NCBI GenBank assembly: GCA_034509495.1
Contig: CM067522.1
Coordinates: 3,839,256-3,903,255 of the forward strand
Direction: 5' to 3'
DNA: 64,000 nt
Source of the DNA: Acestrorhynchus altus
Taxonomy: Eukaryota > Chordata > Actinopteri > Characiformes > Acestrorhynchidae
This document shows positions 1-12,600 of the stretch, piece by piece. The notes under the pieces are model-generated. The model saw only the letters and a list, made by a program, of their open reading frames with translations. It was not told the DNA's origin and ran no database searches. Each line of letters starts with the position of its first letter. Position 1 is the first letter of the stretch. The translations under genes and the position numbers were made by a program.

Positions 1-129
1 TGCTCATACTGGCTAGTGACTTCCAGAATCTTGCACAAGCATTGTGTATTGATATTCCACTCTATGCTCTACGAATAACTTGTATCATCTTACTTCCTAA
101 AATTGTTCCAAAGTTCTCACCATGACTAT

Positions 130-790
130 CTAGTAGGCCAAAGGTCTTGCACCAGGACTGGCTATTAAGACCAGTGTTGCCATGACTGATTTGGGTGGCA
201 GGACCAGTGTTATTGCTCTAGGACTGGTGAGTAGGACCAGTGTTGTCATACCTGGTCTAGTTTGCAAGACCAGTGTTATTGCACCAGGACTGGTGTGTAG
301 GACTAGTGTTCTATTACCGGATCTGGGTAGCAGGACTAATGTTATTGCACTAGAACTAGTAGGACCAGCATTCTAATACCTGATCTGGGTAGCACAACTA
401 ATGTTATTGCACTAGAACTAGTAGGACCAGTGTTATCAAACCTCATGTTATTGAACTGGCACTGGCTAGTGGGTCCAGTTTTATTGCACAAGGTCTGGGT
501 TACAGAAACAGTATGCTTGCAGTAAGACTTGCTTATATGACTAGTTAGTATGACTTATTGCACTAGGACAGTCTAGTAAGTCCAGTGGCCTTTTACTAGG
601 ACTGGCAAGTAGGTCCAGTAGTTTGCACTAGGGTTGGGAAATTTGAACCAGTATTCTTGCACTCACACTACCTAGTATGACTAGTGCTCTTGCACTAACA
701 CTGGGTAGGACATCCAGTGATCTTGCTTTTGGACAAGGACCTTGGTTGAACCAGTGCTCTTACTCTACAATGCTGCAGGATATATGCTGT
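130..790. repeat. Degenerate minisatellite (ACTAGGACTGG / ACCAGTGTTATTGCAC)
   Basis: A unit of roughly 35-45 bp containing AGGACTGGTGAGTAGGACC and AGTGTTATTGCAC recurs with heavy drift to about 790. Short open frames within it only reflect the periodicity. No gene is seen. Confidence 0.75.
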
Positions 791-1970
791 AAATGCACTA
801 GGACTAGGCAGTGGTATCCTACCTCATGTTCTGCCATTAGGTTATTTTTCAGACAAATTTAGACTATTTGCCAGTCCTGGCACAAGAAGCAGGTTTGGGT
901 CAGAAAAAGAGTGGAAAGAAAATAGCTTTCCCTGGGGATGGGAGGGGTAATGACCAGTGGGTACAGAGAGCTGCTCCACTGTTTCTGGATCCAGCAGGTC
1001 AAAGGAGGCGTCATGTCCCAGAAGCGAGAGGTGAGCGGTGATTGAGTTTGAATGAATAGGACAGTCTAAACCTTTGTGTGTGTGTACACATTTTTATTCC
1101 ATGTAGGGACGGGTCACCATGTGAAAGGAGAAAGGGCCAGAAAATTGACCTTTGTCAATTTCATTTCACCATCAAACTTAACTAACAGGCTTGTTAATAA
1201 GACTTTTTAAGCATAGATTTGGCAAACAGTACACAGATTACAGTTAACTCGCATGCATGATTATGGAATTTGGACATTAAAGATATATATATATATTTAA
1301 AGAAAATAATCTTTAAATAAATGCATTTTTTATTTTATTTTTTGATAAAACAGCATGTCCAACTCGTGTTGGTCAAGCTACTTGAACCAGTTTAACACTT
1401 GACGAGCAAAGGGTAAGTTTTGATAAATAGTCAAGTAACGTGACCAGCATGACCAAGCTTTTTGACCGTTATTTTTGTCCACCAGCTTCGCCGGACTGGT
1501 CATAATGGTTGACCAGCTAGGCCATCAACCTCAAATAAATGCTGGTCAAGAGTGAAGCTAGTAAACCAGATTAACTCACTGATGTACCCTCCTAGGGAAT
1601 GGTTTCGTCTTGATAACCAGTTTTTTAAAGCACTTTGATCATCAAAGATCTGCTTAGATCATCTGAAACCAATTACCAGCAAAAATGATCTTGAGCAGTT
1701 GTGTTTCTTCAGCAGGGAAGGTAGTAGTGAGCTTCTTTATTTAAGGGACCCAAAACAGGTTTCAGAGGATGGCAGTCACAATTTCCGAGATCCTTTCAGT
1801 TCTGCCTCAGGTGCTGTTTAGTACTTTGAGTTTGTAGACAGACAACGCCATCATGTGGACTCTTCTCTCTGAGAGCATAATATATGACAATATATGACAA
1901 AGCAGAATAACTCTCCCTCTTTTAAACTACAACTACCAAAGACCAGAGACCCTCCAACTTCTCCCACTAA
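791..1970. other. Intergenic, no gene seen
   Basis: Mostly unique AT-rich sequence. From 1360 to 1640 the words TTGACCAGC, CTGGTCAA and ACCAGTTT recur on both strands, suggesting a decayed short-repeat array or foldback element. No open frame or RNA gene is recognisable. Confidence 0.5.
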
Positions 1971-1974
1971 AGAT

Positions 1975-4900
1975 TGTTTAATAATAGTGTTAGTGTTTTA
2001 TAATCGTGTTAATCACATTAGTTAGTGTTTTATTATCCTGTTAATCACATTAATTAGTGTTTTATTATCCTCTTAGTAACATTAATTAGTGTTTTATTAT
2101 CCTCTTAGTAACATTAGTTAGTGTTTTATAATCCTCTTAGTTACATTAGTTAGTGTTTTATTATCCTGTTAATCACATTAGTTAGTGTTTTATTATCCAG
2201 TTAGTCACATTAATTAGTGTTTTATTATCCTCTTAGTAACATTAATTAATGTTTTATTATCCTCTTAGTAACATTAATTAGTGTTTTATTATCCTCTTAG
2301 TAACATTAATTAGTGTTTTATTATCCTCTTAGTAACATTAATTAGTGTTTAATTATCCTCTTAGTTTACATTAGTTAGTACTTATAACTCTGTTAGTCAC
2401 ATTAGTTAGTATTTTTATAATCCTGTTAGTAACATTAGTTAGTATTTATAACTCTGTTAGTAACATTAGTTAGTATTTTATAATCTTGTTAGTCACATTA
2501 GTTAGTATTTTATAATCCTGTTAGTAACATTAGTTAGTATTTTATAATCCTGTTAGTAACATTAGTTAGTGTTTTATAATCCTCTTAGTTACATTAGTTA
2601 GTGTTTTATTAACCCTCTTAGTAACATTAGTTAGTGTTTTATATTCCTGTTAGCTCATATAAGTTAGTGTTTTTATAATCCTTTAGTTACATTAGTTAGC
2701 GCTTATTAACCTCTTAGTAACATTAGTTAGTACTTTATATTCCTGTTAGCCATTATTCTAGTGTTTTATATTCCTAGTTACTAGTTAGTGTTTTATTAAC
2801 CTCTTAGTAACATTAGTTTAGTGTTTTCATTATCCTGTTAGTTCATTAGTTAGTGTTTTATTATTCTGTTTAGTAACATTAGTTAGTGTTTTATTATCCT
2901 GTTAGTCACATTAGTTAGTGTTTTATGATCCTCTTAGTTACATTAGTTAGTGTTTTATTAACCTCTTAGTAACATTAGTTAGTGTTTTATTATTCTGTTA
3001 GTCACATTAGTTAGTGTTTTATAATCCTGTTAGTCACATTAGTTAGTGTTTTATGATCCTCTTAGTAACATTAGTTAGTGTTTTATTAACCTCTTAGTAA
3101 CATTAGTTAGTGTTTAATTTTCCTGTTAGTCACATTAGTTAGTGTTTTATGAACCTGTTAGTCACATTAGTTCGTGTTTTATGATCCTGTTAGTCACATT
3201 AGTTAGTGTTTTATAATCCTCTTAGTAACATTAGTTAGTGTTTTATTAACCTCTTAGTCACATTAGTTAGTGTTTTATTATCCTGTTAGTAACATTAGTT
3301 AGTGTTTTATGATCCTGTTAGTCACATTAGTTAGTGTTTTATTATCCAGTTAGTCACATTAATTAGTGTTTTATTATCCTCTTAGTAACATTAATTAGTG
3401 TTTTATTATCCTCTTAGTAACATTAATTAGTGTTTATTATCCTCTTAGTAACATTAGTTAGTATTTTATAATCCTGTTAGTAACATTAGTTAGTATTTTA
3501 TAATCCTGTTAGTAACATTAGTTAGTATTTTATAATCCTGTTAGTAACATTAGTTAGTATTTTATAATCCTCTTAGTTACATTAGTTAGCCGTTTATTAA
3601 CCTCTTAGTAACATTAGTTAGTGTTTTATATTCGTTAGTCACATTATTTAGTGTTTTTATATTCCTCTTAGTTACTAGTTAGTGTTTATTAACCTCTTAG
3701 TAACATTAGTTAGTGTTTTATTATTCTGTTATAACATTAGTTATGTTTATTATCCTATGGTCACACATTGTTAATGTTTTATGATCCTCTTAGTTACATT
3801 AGTTAGTGTTTATTAACTTTAGTAACATTAGTTAGTGTTTTATTATCCTGTTAGTCACATTAGTTAGTGTTTTATTTTTCCTGTTAGTCACATTGTTAGT
3901 GTTTATAATCCTCTTAGTAACATTAGTTAGTGTTTTATTAACCTCTAGTCACATTAGTTAGTGTTTTATTATATCCTGTTAGTCACATTAGTTAGTGTTT
4001 TATGATCCTGTTAGTCACATTAGTTAGTGTTTTATTAACCTCTTAGTAACATTAGTTAGTGTTTTATAATCCTCTTAGTTACATTAGTTAGTGTTTTATT
4101 AACCTCTTAGTAACATTAGTTAGTGTTTTATTATCCTGTTAGTAACATTAGTTAGTGTTTTATGATCATGTTAGTCACACTAGTTAGTGTTTTATTAACC
4201 TCTTAGTAACATTAGTTACTGTTTTATTATCCTGTTAGTCACATTAGTTAGTGTTTCATGATCCTGTTAGTCACATTAGTTAGTGTTTCAAAATCCAGTT
4301 AGTCACATTAATTAGTGTTTTATTATCTTCTTAGTAACATTAGTTGGTGTTTTATTATCCTATTAGTAACATTAGTTAGTATTTTATTATTCCGTTAGTA
4401 ACATTAGTTAGTGTTTTATAATTCTGTTAGTCACATTAGTTCGTGTTTTATAATCCTGTTTGTCTCATTAGTTAGTATTTTATTATTCTGTTAGTAACAT
4501 TAGTTAGTGTTTTATTACCCTCTTAGTAACATTAGTTAGTGTTTTATAATCCTGTTAGTCATATTATTTAGTGTTTTATGATCCTGTTAGTCACATTAGT
4601 TTGTGTTTCAAAATCCAGTTAGTCACATTAATTAGTGTTTTATTATCCTTTTAGTAACATTAGTTGGTGTTTTATTATTCTGTTAGTAACATTATTTCGT
4701 GTTTTATAATCCTGTTTGTCTCATTAGTTAGTGTTTTATTATCCTGTTAGTCATATCAGTTAGTGTTTTATAATCATGGTATTTACATTAGTTAGTGTTT
4801 TATAATCGTGTTAGTAACATTAGTGTTTAATAATCATGTTAGTCAAATTAGTTGGTGATTCATAATAAGGTTAGTAACATTAGTTAGTGTTTTATAATAA

Positions 4901-7372
4901 TGTTAGTCACATTAGAGTTTTATAATCCTGTTAGTAAATTAGTTAGTGTTTTATTATTCTGATAGTAACATTAGTTAGTGTTTTATTATCCTGTTAGTAA
5001 CATTAGTTAGTGTTTCATAATAATGTTAGTCACATTAGTTAGTTTTTTATTATCCTGGTAGTAACATTAGTTAGTGTTTCATAATAATCTTAGTCACATT
5101 AGTTAGTGTTTCATAATCCAATTAGTCACATTATTTAGTGTTTTATTATCCTTTTAGTAACATAAGTTAGTGTTTTGTTGTACTGTTAGTCACATCAGTT
5201 AGTGTCTTTTTATCCTTTTAGTGACATTAGTTAGTGTTTTATAATTCTGTTTGTCTCATTAGTTAGTGTTTTATGATCCTTTTACTAACATTAGTTAGTG
5301 TTTCATAATCATGTTAGTAACATTGGTTAGATTTTTATAATAATGTTAGAAACATTAGTTAGTGTTGCATTATCCCGTTAGTAACATTAGTTAGTGTTTC
5401 ATAATCCAGTTAATCACATCAGTTAGTGTCTTTTTATCCTTTTAGTAACATTAGTTAGTGTTTTATTATCCTGTTAGTCACATTAGTTAGTGTGTCTTTA
5501 TCCTGTTTGTCTCATTAGTTAGTGTTTTATTATGCTTTTACTAACATTAGTTAGTGTTTCATAATCATTTTAGTAACATTAGTTAGATTTTTATAATAAT
5601 GTTAGAAACATTAGTGTTTTATGATCGTGTTAGTCACATTAGTGTTTTATAATCCTGTTAGTCACATTAGTTAGTGTTTTATAATCGTGTTAGTAACATT
5701 AGTGTGTATGTCTTAGTCATATTAGTCAAATTAGTTAGTGTTTCATAATAATGTTTGTCACATTAGATAGTGTTTCATAATCCAGTTATTCACATTAGTT
5801 AGTGTTTTATTATCCTGTTAGTCACGTTAGTTAGTGTTTTATAATCCTGTTAGTAACATTAGTTAGTGTTTTATAATCCAGTTAGTCACATGAGTTAGTG
5901 TCTTTTTATCCTTTTAGTAACATTAGTTAGTGTTTTATTATCCTGTTAGTCACGTTAGTGTGTCTTTATTCTGTTAGTCTATAAAACACACTAACTAATG
6001 TGACTAACAGGATAATTAAACACTAACTAATGTGATTATTATGATTATGAAACACTAACTAATGTAACTAAAAGCATAATAAAACACTAACTAACGAGAC
6101 AAACAGGATTATAAAACACTAACTACTAACATTAACATTAGTTAGTGTTTTATAATCATTATAATCACATTAGTTAGTGTTTAATTATCCAGTTAGTCAC
6201 ATTAGTTAGTGTTTTATTATCCTGTTAGTCACATTAGTTCGTGTTTTCTAATCCTCTTAGTCACATCAGTTAATGTTTTATTATCCTGTTACTAACATTA
6301 GTTAGTGTTTTATATTCCAGTTAGTCACATTAGTTAGTGTTTTATTATCCTGTTAGTCACATTAGTTAGTTTTTTATAATCCTGTTAGTAACATTAGTGT
6401 TTAATAATCCTGTAAATTACATTAGTTAGTGTTTTATGATCGTGTTAGTAACATTAGTGTTTAATAATCCAGTTAGTCACATTAGCTAGTGTTTCATAAT
6501 CCAGTTAGTCACAATAATTAGTGTTGTATTATCCTGTTACTCACATTAGTTAGTGTTTTATTATCCTGTTAGTCACAATAGTTAGTGTTGTATTATCCTG
6601 TTACTCACATTAGTTACTGTTTTATTATCCTGTTAGTCACAATAGTTAGTGTTTCATAATAATGTTAGTCACATTAGTGATTTATAATCCTGTTAGTCAC
6701 ATTATTGATTTATGACCCTGTTATTAACATTAGTTAATCTTTTATTATCCTGTTAATAACATAGTGTTAGCTATAGCTGTTAACTTAGTGTTTTGTAATC
6801 CTGTTATTAACATTAGTTAGTGTTTTATAATAATGTTAGTAACATTAGTTAGTGTTTTCTGATCCTGTTAGTCACATTAGTTAGTGTTTCATTATCCTGA
6901 TAGTAATATTAGTTAGTGTTTTATTATCCTGGTAGTCACATTAGTGTGTATGTCATAATCCTTTTAGTCACTTTATTTAGCGTTTCCTAATCCAGTTAGT
7001 CACATTAGTTAGTGTTTTATTATCCTGTTAGTAACATTAGTTATTGTTTCATAATCATTTTAGTCATATTAGTTAGTGTTTTATAATCCTGTTAATCACA
7101 TAAATTAGTGTTTCATAATCCAGTTAATCAAATTAGTTAGTTTGTCATAATCCTGTTATTCACATTAGTTAAGGTTTGATTATCCTGTTATTTCACATGA
7201 GCTAGTGTTTCCTAATCATTTTAGTCACATTAGTGTTTCATAATCCTGTTAGTCACATTATTTAGTGTTTTATAATCCTGTAAGTCATTTTAGTTAGTAT
7301 TCCATAATCCTATTAGTCACATTAGTTAGTGTTAGTCACATTACTTATTCATAATCCTGTTTGTCATGTTAG
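1975..7372. repeat. Large 32-bp minisatellite, about 165 copies
   Basis: The unit is 32 bp, CACATTAGTTAGTGTTTT followed by ATTATCCTGTTAGT, with variants AACATTAGTTAG and CCTCTTAG. It spans about 5.4 kb with no non-repeat spacers. Runs of closely similar variants (for example TCCTCTTAGTAACATTAATT near 2070-2340 and again near 3370-3440) indicate local re-duplication. One short block is in inverted orientation. Confidence 0.95.
5979..6129. repeat. Inverted block inside the 32-bp minisatellite
   Basis: Here the array reads AAACACTAACTAATGTGACTA, the reverse complement of the surrounding unit, for about 4-5 copies before switching back at AACATTAGTTAGTG. The block forms inverted repeats with both flanks. 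Confidence 0.9.
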
Positions 7373-8758
7373 CTAGTTATTGGGATTATTAAACAGGAAT
7401 ATGATATGAGAATAAAAAGGATTTGTGGTATAAAATCAAAGTAAATATTGTCACTTTAGGTGCATTATTGTAAAAATGCTCAGATATCTATATTTTTATT
7501 CATGTTAAAATGTTCTTTTTTCCATAATTAATGTACTTTTTAACCAATTAATTTTTTTTATTTATAAATTGACGTGAAGAACATTTGTTCAATTTTCTGT
7601 AATTTGTATTTTGCCTCTTCAAACAGTGCTTTCTGAGATCTTCAGCAGCAGTAGAGTGGCCATGGCGCCCCCTCCAGGCTTCTCTCATGAGCAGCTCTCT
7701 CCTCTGGACTGCAGGTATTAACTCGATCTGTCCCCTCCTTCATGTTGAGGCACAAGGCTGCTGAAGTTGACCCATCCCAGACTCGTTATAGAGAGCCCCT
7801 CCTCACTGATCGTACTGGGGGTCCAGCAGCTCTCAGCATTTCAGTGGTGGAAAGTGAGTGTGAGGGTATGTACTGTGGAGGATAGTTCAGGTACATCCAA
7901 ACTTCTTTTTTTTTCTTTTCTTTTCTAATGATCTCTCTCTTTTGTTGAATTGTGTTGTGTTCTACTTTACTGTATTCTGTTTTATGACTTGATCACATTC
8001 TTTGGAGCTCTACTCATCTCTGATCTGTTGTATTCTATACTGGTCTGCAGTTACACTGTTTCATTCTCCTCCTCTCTGTTCTCTTTTAGTGTATCGTTTT
8101 GCGTTGTATCACATTTTTCTGCTATATTCTTATTCCATTCTATTCTGTTCTTCTTTTCTGTTCTGCTCCTCATCATTCTGTTGTATTTTGCTTTTGTATC
8201 TTCTTTTCTATTGTATTCTATTTTTTTCTATTCAACACTAGTTTGTTATTATCTGCTTCTCTGTTCTATTGTATTGTACTATATTCTTTTCTGTTCTAAA
8301 CTGCTCTACCTTTTTTGCTTTTCCACTGCTCCTCTCTGTTCTATGGTGTTGTATTTTATACGATCATGTTCTGATATGCTCTGTTCTGTTCTGTTATCTG
8401 TTCTATTGTGTTGTACACTGCCTTGCTTTTGTCTGTTCTATTGTACTGTTACTGTTTCATATGCTGCGTATGTCGTTTCTATTCTATTCTGTTCTATTCT
8501 TTTCTATTATATACGGGTAAAACTGTTGTGCTCTACTTTTCAGCATCTAAATTCAATTCTGTTCAATTGAGAATATTACTTCTTACGTTGTTTCAATGTT
8601 TTTGTTATGTTTATTCCAAATGAATATTATTCAGCCTAATGTAAAATCATTTTTGTCCTTCCTGCCATAATCTGTCCAGCCTACATGTCCCGGTTGTCAG
8701 TGCCTTGCTCTTTAAATCTGCATGTAATCTGAACTGTATCTCCTGTCATCTCCAACAG
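7373..8758. other. cyp1d1 5' flank or first intron, with pyrimidine-rich low-complexity DNA
   Basis: The stretch 7620-7860 is less AT-rich and non-repetitive and contains possible donors (CAG/GTATTA near 7715 and AAA/GTGAGT near 7853), so it could hold the non-coding first exon expected for CYP1 genes. From 7905 to 8530 the sequence is TTCTATTCTGT-type low complexity. I saw no GCGTG xenobiotic-response core on either strand from 7380 to the start codon. Confidence 0.4.
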
Positions 8759-8761
8759 ACA

Positions 8762-9601
8762 ATGCCTTCAAATTTGCTCCCAGAGGTGGGTTCAGTAATG
8801 ACTGGTGTCACTGTCTTCCTCTGCATATTCACACTGTTCCTGTTGGTTCTCCGGGTCCATCAGCAGAAAGCCCTGCCATCCAACTTGCCCCCAGGTCCCA
8901 GACCCTGGCCTGTGGTGGGCAACCTCTTCCAGATGGGAGAACAGCTGCACCTCTCCCTCACCAACTTGGGAGCTCTTTATGGGGACGTGTTCCGGGTAAA
9001 GATGGGTTCCCTGGAAGTTGTAGTGCTGAGTGGCCTCTCCACTATCAGGCAGGCTTTGGTGCGCCAGGGCGAAGCCTTTGCAGGACGGCCGGAACTCTTC
9101 ACCTTCTCAGCCGTGGCAGACGGTACCAGCATGACCTTCAGTGAGAAGTACGGTGAAGCCTGGACACTCCACAAGAAAATCTGCAAGCGCGCTCTGAGGA
9201 CGTTCTCACAAGCCAAGGCTCGAAACTCTAGTTCCTCCTGCCTGCTGGAGGAGCGGATCTCTGAGGAGGTGTTGGAGATGGTGGAGGCCCTGCGGGAGCA
9301 GGGAGAAAAAGTAGGGGATGCAGGACTGGACCCAACTGCCCTGCTTGCCATCTCTGTGGCCAATGTAGCATGCGCACTCAGCTTCGGCAAACGTTACAGC
9401 CACAATGATGAGCGGTTCCTCACTATTGTGAACATCAATAATGAGGTGCTGCGGATATTTGCATCTGGGAACCTGGCTGATTTCTTCCCTGTCTTTCGCT
9501 ACCTACCCAGCCCATCCCTGCGCAAGATGGTGAGGTACATCCACAGCATGAACAGCTTCATGGAAGACCACATCAAGGAGCACCTCCTCAGCTTTGATAA
9601 G
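8762..9601 (+). CDS. cyp1d1: cyp1d1 coding exon 1 (residues 1-280)
   Basis: This exon encodes the membrane anchor, the Pro-rich hinge and helices A to about G. The acceptor AG is at 8757-8758, three bases before the ATG at 8762. The frame is open upstream to another ATG at 8705, but that one lies before the acceptor and is taken as intronic. The exon ends TTTGATAAG before GTAGTC, phase 0, exactly where CYP1 genes have this intron. Confidence 0.88.
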
Positions 9602-12600
9602 GTAGTCACCTCAGCATATTTAGCAGTCATTCTTCAGAGATTTCAGGATATGCCGTGTAGGCACTGTGGACACTGATATAACCCTGTATATACTTTTTAA
9701 AGTGTTTTTCATTCTGCAACAATTGGACCTCAGTTAACCTTTTAGCAGCATCAGCGTGTTCATTCATCAGCGTGTTCATTTAATGCAGCATCTAAAGTGA
9801 AAGAAGCATGTGGACAGAGATTAATAGAGAGAGATATTAGAGTAGGAGAGTAATATTACAGGATTTTACACAGATATGACTTGGTTACACAGCACTAGAC
9901 AGTTCTCAGATGAGTTCTCCGGCCTCATCTCTAAACTGTTACAGGAGGTGGAGCAGCTTTAACATGATTCTGAATCTATTATTGTTAGGTGAAATGCAAC
10001 ATATGTCTGCTTTAAAGTTCATTATATATATATATATGCACTTTATCTTCTCTGTAACTAATGTTCAGCTAAATTTGATTTAATTGAAGGATCTGAAAGA
10101 AGCATATACACCAAATAAGCATAATTTTGGGAACACCAATGTGGTCAAATTGTGTTGGTGCCATACCAGCTCTGACACAGTTGGTTAATGAACCTTGCTA
10201 TCAGAACCAGAATATTATTTTTGCAATATCAGCTACAAATGCAGCCTTCACTCCCCACATGCTTCAATTAAAGTTTTCTACCCATGACCCGGTCACCGGT
10301 TTGCCACTGTAAAGGAACACAAGAGCTCCAGTTTTGGAGATGCTCGGACCCAGTTGTCTAGCCATCACTATTTGGTCAAACTCCTCATAATTCTTGCACT
10401 TGCCCCATTTTTCCATCAATTTTAAGGAAAAAAATGCTAATTTGTGTAATATAACCACCCATTAACAGGTGCCATAATAAGAAAGTCTGACAGGGTCAAA
10501 CTGTGACCAGTAGACAGCTTGGTCAGAGCATCTCCAAAACTGTTGCTCTTTTGGGATGTTCCCAGTCTCTGACAGGACCTCTACTGACCAACAAAAGGAC
10601 TGAATTCCTGATCATTTCTAAATTCTGATCATTTCTGAATTCTGATCATTTCTGAATTCCTAATCATTTCTGAATTCTAATCATTTCTAAATTCTGATCA
10701 TTTCTGAATTCTGATCATTTCTGAATTCGTGGTCATTTCTGAATTCTAATCATTTCTAAATTCTGATCATTTCTGAATTCTGATCATTTCTAAATTCTGA
10801 TCATTTCTGAATTCTGATCATTTCTGAATTCTGATCATTTCTGAATTCTGATCATTTCTGAATTCCTGATTACATGAAGAGCTATTTTGAAGTACTGGTG
10901 AGTTCTTCATCATCACTTCCTACTGTCACTGAAGTTGAAGCTCATTCAGTTTGGTCTGTTTGTTATTTATTGTTGTTTTTTTTTTCTTCCATCAGGACTC
11001 TTTCTTTCCAAACTCTCATCAACTATTTAACAGGGCATCAGTAACACATCACCAATGAATCTTTTTCATCGTTGTACTGTTTGTAAAGAGAACACTTTGA
11101 CTGAGATTTCAATAATCACTAGATATTAGTGCTAATTCTACACCCTTGGGCTCTGCCTCTGAATTTGGACACATTCAGAATTGGACTTTCAAATGCTTCT
11201 GCTGTGGATGTGGACTTTCTCCCTGTTGTGTCTAGAGGTCATTGTTAGAGTAGCTTAGGGAAAGTGGTTTTCTTGCAGCATGGATCCTAAATTCATTTGG
11301 TGGCCTGATTAGAACCTCTCTCAGGCCAGTTCCGGCCCACATCCTGTATATTTGCTGTCCCTGTTGTAAATAATGAAGATAACCCTAATGCTTAAGGATT
11401 CACCACATAGTTTGCACATAATTTGAGCATCTGTAGTTCATCTGTAGAGGAGCCTCAAAACAGAGTATGGCTTTCGTTTTGCAGAAAAGCAGTTCTACTC
11501 GGCATGGGTTGCTCAAATTGCTCTCATCAACAAAAGTCATATTGACATTGATAATGCAGACGAAATACATTGGAAGGTGTGATTTATAGATAGAGGCTTA
11601 AGACTTTACTGGAGGGTCTTGGAGTATTAGGTAGGCCATATGTTTCAAACTACCAACATGTGCACCAGAAAATAAGATAGGGTAGGATAGAACTTTATTG
11701 ATCCCTTGGGAGGGTTCTCTCAGGGAAATTAAGATTCTAGCTGCAGCATAAGTACACAAGAAGTAGAAAAAGACATAATTTAGTAGAAAACGCAATATAA
11801 ATATAACAAATATATATAATATAGAGACTATATTACAATATACAATATGTATAAATAGTGCATGAGAAAAGAGAAAAAGAGAAAAAGAAAAAAGACAGAA
11901 AGCAGCCCATTTTGTGGCTATTTGGTGAATTTGGCAGTAGCTTGCTCTCTGCATAGTTAGTAGGAGGTGGAGATATAATATGGCTAAAATACTTTCCATC
12001 AACTTCCAACAGATCCAGATCAACCAAATGCACTGAAGTCCAGTAATGCCCTCTACTGTCCCTGCAAGCTTATTCAAGTGCACAAATAGACTAGGACCTA
12101 TTCAAACCTGCTGTATGGACCCTGTCAGGCTTCCTCGACGTCTTTCTCTTCCACTGCCAGTGTTCAGTAACACATTAGGGTTTTCCATTCAGATTCAGAA
12201 GAACTTCAGGCTTCAATAAGTCCAATGTTTGATTTGAGCTGCCAGCATCTTCAGATCTTACTAGCTTTCCAAGCTTCTACTTCTCTGTATATTTCTCTGT
12301 GTCAGAAATTCTTTATATTCAAAACACCGTGCTATCTTTATGAACATTAAATGAGTATTGGGACACCTGCTCATTCATTGCTTCTTCCTAAATCAACAGT
12401 ATTATAAAAGAGTTTATCCTGTGTTTGTTGGAGTTACTGTCTCTACTGTCCAGGAAAGGTGTTCATCTACTTATTGCTGTATGAATTTGGTTGCATTTAT
12501 TGATTGCGTTAGTGAGGTCAGGATTTTGGATGATTACCATTCCAGCTCATTCCCAACTCCCATTAGGCATTAGACATAGTGCCAATAGGTGATCCTAGAT

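Noticed and set aside
1975..7372. Possible CRISPR-like array of 32-bp repeats
   Set aside because: There are no spacers between repeats, the host is a vertebrate, and variants drift as in a minisatellite.
7950..8570. 206-codon + strand open frame, hydrophobic
   Set aside because: It is Leu/Phe/Ser/Cys-rich only because the DNA is TTCTATTCTGT-type low complexity; all three frames are open. No gene features.
8705..8761. Upstream ATG extending the cyp1d1 frame by 19 codons
   Set aside because: It lies before a good acceptor AG at 8757-8758, and the ATG at 8762 gives the usual CYP1 length and N-terminal anchor.
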